Shown here: positions 30,027 through 35,109 of the stretch, in pieces
Layout: each line of letters starts with the position of its first letter
How positions within the stretch are numbered: the stretch's first letter is position 1
Origin: Bacteroidota bacterium
GTDB lineage: Bacteria > Bacteroidota > Bacteroidia > J057 > JAJTIE01
Assembly (NCBI GenBank): GCA_019638695.1
Contig: JAHBTG010000027.1
Location: 1 to 35,109 of the forward strand
DNA length: 35,109 bases
Direction: 5' to 3'
The notes under the pieces: generated by a model
What the model saw: only the letters and a program-made list of their open reading frames with translations
What the model was told of the DNA's origin: nothing
Database searches by the model: none
Program-made: the position numbers and the translations under genes

Positions 30027-30926
30027 TCACCCCGCCGTCGGGTTCAGCAGCTGGATGACCGCCGCTTCTGCACGGGGATACTGAAAGGAATATCCCAGGT
30101 CCAGCAGTTTCTGGCAGCTGATGCGCTGGCCTTCCAGCACCAGGGTGGCTTGCTCTCCCAGCAAGGTTCGGATAGCAAATGCAGGTACCGGTAGTCCGCT
30201 GGGTTTACCCAGCAGCCTGCCCAGCAGCCGGGCAAAATCCCGGTTGGTCATCTGCTCCGGTGCGGCAGCATTCAGAGGGCCTTCTACTTGCGGGTGAGTC
30301 AGTGCAAAGTGGATGATGCCCGTAACGTCGTCTGCATGGATCCAGGGAAAAGGCTGCCTGCCATCTCCCAGGTGTCCCCCTGCATAGAACTTGAACGGTT
30401 GCAGCAGCTTGGGAAAGGCCCCGCCCTCGGGGGCAAGCACCAGCCCGGTGCGCACCCAAACGGTGCGGATACCGGCGTCTTGGGCCGCTGCTTCCCACAG
30501 GATGCAGGTTTTGGCCAGGAAATCTTTGCCCGGCCCATCCGCTTCGGTAAATACTTTGCCGGGATGTGTGCCGTAATACCCGGCGGCAGATGCCTGCAAG
30601 AGCACTTGCGGCTTCTGGCTTTGCGCATGAATATAGGTGACCAGTGCACGGGTAGCGTGCACCCTGCTGTCCAGGATACGCTGTTTGTAGGCAGCCGTCC
30701 ATTTATGGTCTGCTATGCCTGCGCCTGCCAGGTTAATGATGGCATCTGTAGGGCCCACGGCATCCGGGTCCAGCCTTTTGCCATCCCACTGAAGAAACTC
30801 CACCCCGGACGGATGCGCGACAGGTGCGCTGCGGGTGAGTACCCGGATCTCATGTCCATCGGCTGACAGCCTGCTGACCAGGCGACTGCCCAGCAGGCCG
30901 GTACCTCCTGCGATGAGTATTTTCAT
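30027..30926 (-). CDS. TIGR01777 family NAD(P)-binding epimerase (YfcH/SDR39U1-like)
   Basis: This is a 299-aa atypical extended SDR. The N-terminal dinucleotide motif is I-A-G-G-T-G-L-L-G-S-R-L. It is followed by I-I-N-L-A-G-A-G-I-A, the family-typical R-V-x-A-T-R-A-L segment, Q-A-S-A-A-G-Y-Y-G (with the catalytic-type Ser/Tyr) and V-R-T-G-L-V-L-A-P-E-G-G. The C-terminal DUF1731-like part includes E-Q-x-x-x-V-L-E-G-Q-R (here E-Q-A-T-L-V-L-E-G-Q-R). Function is not defined for the family; it is usually called a nucleoside-diphosphate-sugar epimerase-like protein. It lies 27 bp after the acyltransferase gene, so the two are probably co-transcribed. Confidence 0.93.
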   Translation of the reverse strand: MKILIAGGTGLLGSRLVSRLSADGHEIRVLTRSAPVAHPSGVEFLQWDGKRLDPDAVGPTDAIINLAGAGIADHKWTAAYKQRILDSRVHATRALVTYIHAQSQKPQVLLQASAAGYYGTHPGKVFTEADGPGKDFLAKTCILWEAAAQDAGIRTVWVRTGLVLAPEGGAFPKLLQPFKFYAGGHLGDGRQPFPWIHADDVTGIIHFALTHPQVEGPLNAAAPEQMTNRDFARLLGRLLGKPSGLPVPAFAIRTLLGEQATLVLEGQRISCQKLLDLGYSFQYPRAEAAVIQLLNPTAG

Positions 30927-30953
30927 GATGCAGAGTCGATTACCTTACTAAAC

Positions 30954-31592
30954 CTAAATCTTCATGACCTGGGCAGGGTTTCCTGCCATGCGTGCACCGG
31001 CGTCTACGTTTCTCAGCACTACGGCCCCGGGTGCCAGCAGCGCCTCGTCTTCCACGGTTACGCCTGCATGAATGATAGCCCCGGCGCCCACCTGCACATG
31101 AGAACCTACCTGGGCTTCGGGGCCCAGGATGACGCCGGCGCCCAGGCTGCAATAGCTCTCCAGGCTGGCGCCGCTTTCAACAATGGCGCCGGTGCGCACC
31201 AGCGATAAGTGCTCCAGGCGGCAGCCTGCGCCAATTACTACATGGGCCAGCAGGATCATACCGCTGGCCAGGTCTGCACTGGGTGCTACGGTGGCAGTGG
31301 GGTGAATGACGGTGAGCGGTAGTTTGTGTACCGAGTCGAATACTGCTTTATAAACTTCTGCGCGTTGAGCGTTGTCTTCCAGGGCTATCACATAATCATG
31401 CCGTTCGTCGGCCAGTAAACCTTGTGCTGTGCGGTCACCCAGGTGACCCACGATGGGGAGATCTCCCAGTTCGGTGAGTTCGGTAGCTTCCGGTGCCAGG
31501 AAGCCGTAGACCAGTGTGCCGGATTCTGCGAGTATATCGGCTACTTCGCGGGCGAGGCTGCCAATCCCAATGATGAGTGTGGGTTTTTGCAT
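30954..31592 (-). CDS. PglD/NeuD-like sugar O/N-acyltransferase
   Basis: This is a 212-aa protein starting at ATG 31592 (MQKPTLIIGIGSLAREVADIL). Residues 1-85 form the Rossmann-like PglD N-terminal domain (substrate-binding). From about residue 90, hexapeptide repeats typical of a left-handed beta-helix acyltransferase follow: H-P-T-A-T-V-A-P-S-A, L-A-H-V-V-I-G-A-G, V-G-A-G-A-I-I-H-A-G-V and A-P-G-A-V-V-L-R. It ends in A-G-N-P-A-Q-V-M, a common close of the family. Members acetylate UDP-amino-sugars or sialic-acid precursors, but no glycan cluster surrounds it, so its substrate is unknown. A -7 element TACCTTTG lies at 31649-31656. Confidence 0.88.
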   Translation of the reverse strand: MQKPTLIIGIGSLAREVADILAESGTLVYGFLAPEATELTELGDLPIVGHLGDRTAQGLLADERHDYVIALEDNAQRAEVYKAVFDSVHKLPLTVIHPTATVAPSADLASGMILLAHVVIGAGCRLEHLSLVRTGAIVESGASLESYCSLGAGVILGPEAQVGSHVQVGAGAIIHAGVTVEDEALLAPGAVVLRNVDAGARMAGNPAQVMKI

Positions 31593-31648
31593 AAGAAAAC
31601 AGGGGACTATGAGAACAATTCCGGCCAAAATATGTTCACCGGAATATG

Positions 31649-31656
31649 CAAAGGTA
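31649..31656 (-). promoter_or_regulatory. -7 element TACCTTTG of the acyltransferase gene
   Basis: On the minus strand TACCTTTG matches TAnnTTTG and lies 56 nt before the ATG at 31592. The -33 match is poor (TTG after 24 nt). Confidence 0.5.
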
Positions 31657-31739
31657 AGACTATGCTGCCCATACCCTGCGCAAGTCCGGAACATGGCGTG
31701 CGCAGGCGCCGGTTATTGGCTTTCCCGTTTGCTGTTATG

Positions 31740-31747
31740 TAACTTTG
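31740..31747 (+). promoter_or_regulatory. -7 element TAACTTTG abutting the PurF-like start
   Basis: TAACTTTG matches TAnnTTTG and ends 4 nt before the GTG at 31752. A TTGG lies about 21 nt upstream as a possible -33 element. Transcription from it would begin at or just after the start codon. Confidence 0.5.
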
Positions 31748-31751
31748 CACC

Positions 31752-33650
31752 GTGAGCGATCCCATATTGCATGAATGCGGGTTGGCAGCCCTGAGGTTGC
31801 GCAAGCCCTTGTCCCACTACCAGAAGAAATACGGTTCTGCCCTGTGGGGCCTCAACAAGATGTTCTTGTTGATGGAGAAGCAGCATAACCGCGGCCAGGA
31901 CGGCGCGGGCCTGGCTACGCTCAAGCTGGACGTACTCCCCGGAGAGCCCTATATTGAGCGCATCCGTATAGTGGAGCCTGCGCCTCCCTGGCAGAGCCTG
32001 ATCAAGGAAGTAGACCGCCGCCTCAAGGCCGTGCTGCGCGAGCATCCCGAAGCTGCGGACGATGCCAAGCTGATGCGCCGGTTGTTCCCTTTTGCGGGGG
32101 AAGTGATGCTGGGGCACCTGCGCTATGCCACGCATGGCGTCAATTCCATGGAAGCGTGTCACCCGGTTCTGCGGGAGAATAACTGGAAAAGCCGCACCCT
32201 GTTGGTAGCTGGGAATTTTAACCTCACCAACGTCAGCGAATTGTTTGCCAAGATGGTGAGCCTGGGCCAGCACCCCCGCCTGAATACGGATACGGTGACG
32301 GTACTCGAACGTATGGGGCATTTCCTGGATGAACATATCGAGGATCTTTACCATGAGTTCAAGCGCCAGGGGAAGAAGAAGCAGGAGATCTCCCCCTTTA
32401 TTTCCCAGGAAATGGACCTGGGCTATGTGCTGGGCCGTGCGGCCAAACGCTGGGACGGGGGGTATGTCATGGGCGGCATGGTGGGTACCGGCCACCTGTT
32501 TGTCCTGAGAGACCCCTGGGGTATTCGCCCGGCCAGTTATTACATCAATGATGACGTGGTGGCTATCGCTTCCGAACGACAGGCCATTGCTACCACCTTC
32601 AATATTCCCATTGCTGAAATACCCGAATTATTGCCCGGCCAGGCCATTATTGTGAGCCCTGAAGGCAAACCTACCCTGGTGCAGGTGCAGGAGCCCCAGT
32701 CCCGGCACAGCTGCTCTTTTGAACGCATCTATTTCTCCCGGGGTTCAGACCCGGATATCTACCAGGAGCGTAAGCTCCTGGGTGCCAATGTGGTGCCGCA
32801 GGTGTTGCAGGCCGTAGACTATGATCTGGACAATACCGTGTTCTCTTATATTCCCAATACGGCCATGGTGGCGTTTGAAGGCATGGTGCGCGGGCTGGAA
32901 GACCATCTGGATAAACAAAAAGCAGAGGCGCTTGCCGCCCTGCAAGGCTCTGACCCGGAGCGTATTCGTGCGATCATCGGGCATCGGGTGCGTGTAGAAA
33001 GCGTTATTCAGAAGGATACCAAGCTGCGTACTTTTATTACCAATGACTCTGACCGGGAAGGGATGGCTGCGCACGTCTATGACGTGACGCATAGTGTCAT
33101 TCGTCCCCGCCTGGATGCCGTGGTGTGTATAGATGATTCCATTGTGCGGGGCACCACCCTGCGCCAGAGCATCCTCCGTATGCTGGCCCGGCTGGAGCCC
33201 CGGCGGATAGTCATCGTATCCAGCGCCCCGCAGATACGTTACCCGGACTGCTATGGCATAGATATGAGCCAGATCCAGAACTTTGTGGCCTTTCAGGCGG
33301 CGGTTGCGCTGCTTAAAGACAGCGGCCAGAAAAAACTGGTGAAAGAAGTCTATAAGCTGGCCAAAAAGGCGCTGGAGAATGGATTGGCCGAAGAGCAGAA
33401 CTATGTAAAGCGCATCTACGAGCCTTTTACTACAGAACAGATATCAGCCAAGATTGCCGAACTGCTGGACCCCCGTCTCGGCCCGGAAGTACGTGTGGTG
33501 TACCAGACGCTCGAAGGCTTGCATGCGGCCATTCCCCATCATTCCGGAGACTGGTATTTTACCGGTAACTATCCTACGCCGGGAGGGAACCGTGTGGTGA
33601 ACCGCGCCTATGTCAACTGGGTGGAAGGTACCGATGCCAGAGCCTACTAG
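31752..33650 (+). CDS. PurF-like amidophosphoribosyltransferase, long divergent form
   Basis: This is a 632-aa protein, about 130 residues longer than ordinary PurF. A short propeptide-like M-S-D-P-I-L-H-E precedes Cys9, the presumed glutaminase nucleophile (E-C-G-L-A-A-L). R-G-Q-D-G-A-G-L and G-H-L-R-Y-A-T-H-G fit PurF, but the usual H-N-G-N-L-T-N loop reads A-G-N-F-N-L-T-N (about 150-158). The phosphoribosyltransferase half is well kept: L-R-T-F-I-T near 415, the PRPP loop C-I-D-D-S-I-V-R-G-T-T (about 457-470), and Y-P-D-C-Y-G-I-D-M. Extra sequence lies between the halves and at the C-terminus. It may be a second PurF of purine synthesis or a paralogue with another amine source. The GTG start is fixed by Cys9. 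Confidence 0.85.
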   Translation: MSDPILHECGLAALRLRKPLSHYQKKYGSALWGLNKMFLLMEKQHNRGQDGAGLATLKLDVLPGEPYIERIRIVEPAPPWQSLIKEVDRRLKAVLREHPEAADDAKLMRRLFPFAGEVMLGHLRYATHGVNSMEACHPVLRENNWKSRTLLVAGNFNLTNVSELFAKMVSLGQHPRLNTDTVTVLERMGHFLDEHIEDLYHEFKRQGKKKQEISPFISQEMDLGYVLGRAAKRWDGGYVMGGMVGTGHLFVLRDPWGIRPASYYINDDVVAIASERQAIATTFNIPIAEIPELLPGQAIIVSPEGKPTLVQVQEPQSRHSCSFERIYFSRGSDPDIYQERKLLGANVVPQVLQAVDYDLDNTVFSYIPNTAMVAFEGMVRGLEDHLDKQKAEALAALQGSDPERIRAIIGHRVRVESVIQKDTKLRTFITNDSDREGMAAHVYDVTHSVIRPRLDAVVCIDDSIVRGTTLRQSILRMLARLEPRRIVIVSSAPQIRYPDCYGIDMSQIQNFVAFQAAVALLKDSGQKKLVKEVYKLAKKALENGLAEEQNYVKRIYEPFTTEQISAKIAELLDPRLGPEVRVVYQTLEGLHAAIPHHSGDWYFTGNYPTPGGNRVVNRAYVNWVEGTDARAY

Positions 33651-33767
33651 CTTCTAAAAAAGGTTTGTTCAGGCAAGAATCCGGTGAGTTCGTAGCAAGT
33701 ATGTATATACGTATCTTGCATAGTGTAATATAGGTTGCAAACAGCTTTCTGTCTTTACTCTTTTGAT

Positions 33768-35109
33768 ATGATCCGCAACTTCTGCTTTCTCTTGCATCTC
33801 TGCCTCTTAGGGATGGCCGCTTCGCTGCAGGCGCAGCCGGCCTGCAATGTAGTGCACAATGGATACTTTCTGCTAGGCACCGGCAGCGGCAGTGGAGACC
33901 TGAGCCGGAATATTACCCTGGACGGCTGGCAATGTTCACATGGCACCCCCAATGGCGCAGTGGGCCCCAGCTCCAGGGGGCATGGCGCACTGAATGCGTG
34001 GGTGAGCAATACCGGCACTTCCGGCGAAGGCTTTTATACCTATGTCAATATGGTACAGGGGCACCGGTATGCCCTGTTCCTTCAGTTTAGCATCTCCAAC
34101 TATTACTCTGTAAACCAGTTGGTAACCCTGCAGATCCGGCTAAGAGACAATACCAACGGATTCCCGGGGTGCAGCAGCGGCAGCAGTGGGCCTACACCGC
34201 CGCTTACCGGGCTTATGCTCTATGAGGAGGTCGGGATGGGGCCTGTGCCTCCCCCGCAGGTTACCTATGAGCAACAGTTGCGCTACCGGTGTTTCACCTA
34301 CCAGGGGGCTACCGGGCAGTTTGTGCTTTGGGTACAGCCCCGTCCCGTGAATGGTTATGTTACCAATATTACCCTGGAGAAGATAGAGCTGGTGGACCTG
34401 GACGATAACCCGATGTCTATTGTAGCCTCGGAGCCAGACCTGCGTATCTGCAAAGGCGATTCCGTCACGCTGGAAGACTTCTCCTGCCACGCTACCGGCA
34501 CCCGGTTCCATTGGGAGAACGCCGCTACCGGCGCCCACCTGGGCACCGGCCAAACGCTCACTGTGCAGCCGGATGCTACCACCACCTATCGGCTTGTCCG
34601 CACCTTTGACACTTGTGAAGATGTCGCCAGTGTTACCGTAGAAGTAGATTCTTTGGAGGCCGACCTGGGTCCTGACCAAACCCTTTGTGCCGGCGATACC
34701 CTGGTACTGGACGTCACCCAGCCCCATGTCACTTATTTGTGGAGCACCGGCGCTACTACCCCTGCTATAGCCGTTGCCGACAGCGGCACCTACTGGGTAC
34801 ACCTGCGCCACACCAGCGGCGACTGTGAAGCCAGTGATACCGTTCACATCGGTGTGACCCCCAAACCTCAGGCTCGCCTGGGCCCCGACCAGGTCCTCTG
34901 TGCCGGTGAAAGCACGCGCCTTACCCTTCCCAATGATGGTACCCAGTATCTGTGGAGCACCGGCGCTACCACGTCTTATCTCAATCTTTGGCAGTCCGGC
35001 ACCTACTGGGTCACCGCCACTACCCCCCAGGGCTGTGAAGCCCGTGACACCATAGATGTCCGGATTGCCGAAGCCCCCGTGGTCAGCTGGGTAACTACTG
35101 ATGCCCGCT
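33768..35109 (+). CDS. Large secreted Ig-like repeat protein, N-terminal part
   Basis: An ATG at 33768 opens a frame that stays open for 447 codons to the end of the window. A signal peptide (MIRNFCFLLHLCLLGMAASL, then QAQ) leads to an N-terminal domain of about 190 residues with G-Y-F-L-L-G-T-G-S-G-S-G-D-L and G-F-Y-T-Y-V-N-M, probably a jelly-roll or carbohydrate-binding-like fold. From about residue 215 come Ig/PKD-like repeats of about 80 residues: L-G-P-D-Q-T-L-C-A-G-D-T-L, then Y-L-W-S-T-G-A-T-T, S-G-T-Y-W-V and a Cys. Such repeats are typical of Bacteroidota adhesins that end in a type IX secretion sorting domain, but the C-terminus is outside the window. Thr/Gly-rich composition supports export. 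Confidence 0.85.
   Translation, partial: MIRNFCFLLHLCLLGMAASLQAQPACNVVHNGYFLLGTGSGSGDLSRNITLDGWQCSHGTPNGAVGPSSRGHGALNAWVSNTGTSGEGFYTYVNMVQGHRYALFLQFSISNYYSVNQLVTLQIRLRDNTNGFPGCSSGSSGPTPPLTGLMLYEEVGMGPVPPPQVTYEQQLRYRCFTYQGATGQFVLWVQPRPVNGYVTNITLEKIELVDLDDNPMSIVASEPDLRICKGDSVTLEDFSCHATGTRFHWENAATGAHLGTGQTLTVQPDATTTYRLVRTFDTCEDVASVTVEVDSLEADLGPDQTLCAGDTLVLDVTQPHVTYLWSTGATTPAIAVADSGTYWVHLRHTSGDCEASDTVHIGVTPKPQARLGPDQVLCAGESTRLTLPNDGTQYLWSTGATTSYLNLWQSGTYWVTATTPQGCEARDTIDVRIAEAPVVSWVTTDAR

Noticed and set aside
33695-33719. GCAAG...CTTGC quasi-palindrome upstream of the secreted repeat protein
   Set aside because: Only the outer five bases pair when centred; the inner GTATATAC palindrome is offset and low in complexity.

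Overview
The window reads as chromosomal DNA of a Bacteroidota bacterium, plausibly near Chitinophagia, although no rRNA is present to place it. Three things point there. Promoters carry the Bacteroidota -7 element TAnnTTTG (for example before acpP, hppD and the YceI-like gene). Start codons lack obvious Shine-Dalgarno sequences. The gene content is also typical: an argininosuccinate-type arginine cluster with an acyl-ornithine transcarbamylase, a long PurF-like protein, DUF1460, SpoIIE-type phosphatase with transmembrane segment, and an Ig-like-repeat secreted protein. Base composition is moderately GC-rich.

Layout. 1-154 (minus) is the N-terminus of ClpB. 439-2384 holds three tandem paralogous lipoproteins closed by a terminator. 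2491-3829 holds a TM2-like membrane protein and a DUF1460 NlpC/P60-like enzyme. 3888-6374 (minus) holds HtpG and a lipoprotein L,D-transpeptidase. 6426-9044 (plus) is a YceI / HTTM / DCC-thioredoxin-like run. 9041-17310 (minus) is one tightly packed arginine operon in the order GNAT, argG, argC, argD, argF', argB, argE, argH. The transcarbamylase has Ala at the residue that decides acetyl- versus succinyl-ornithine use, which predicts the N-succinyl variant of the pathway. The leader of this operon holds a short Arg-ended ORF and two mutually exclusive hairpins, a possible attenuator.

17.6-18.1 kb and 22.3-23.4 kb are gene-poor and carry two copies of a compound repeat with an identical 53-bp core. 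Between them lie (minus) a 910-aa protein made of about 16 repeats of roughly 55 residues, followed by an outer-membrane-barrel-like protein, and (plus) a tRNA-Ser/Pro/Arg operon. 23526-26251 (plus) holds hppD and a SpoIIE-type phosphatase. 26335-26749 (minus) holds tRNA-Arg(CCG) and a GlsB/YeaQ-type membrane protein. 27052-30012 (plus) holds an HNH protein and the acpP-fabF-rnc fatty-acid/RNA-processing cluster. 30027-31592 (minus) holds a TIGR01777-type epimerase and a PglD/NeuD-like acyltransferase. 31752-33650 (plus) is a 632-aa PurF-like amidotransferase with a divergent glutaminase loop. From 33768 a large secreted Ig-like repeat protein runs off the end of the window.

No CRISPR array, insertion sequence, phage or defence island is visible. 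The points most worth following are the predicted succinyl-arginine route with its GNAT and leader, the near-leaderless promoters, the repeat-built 910-aa protein, the tandem lipoproteins and the variant PurF-like enzyme.
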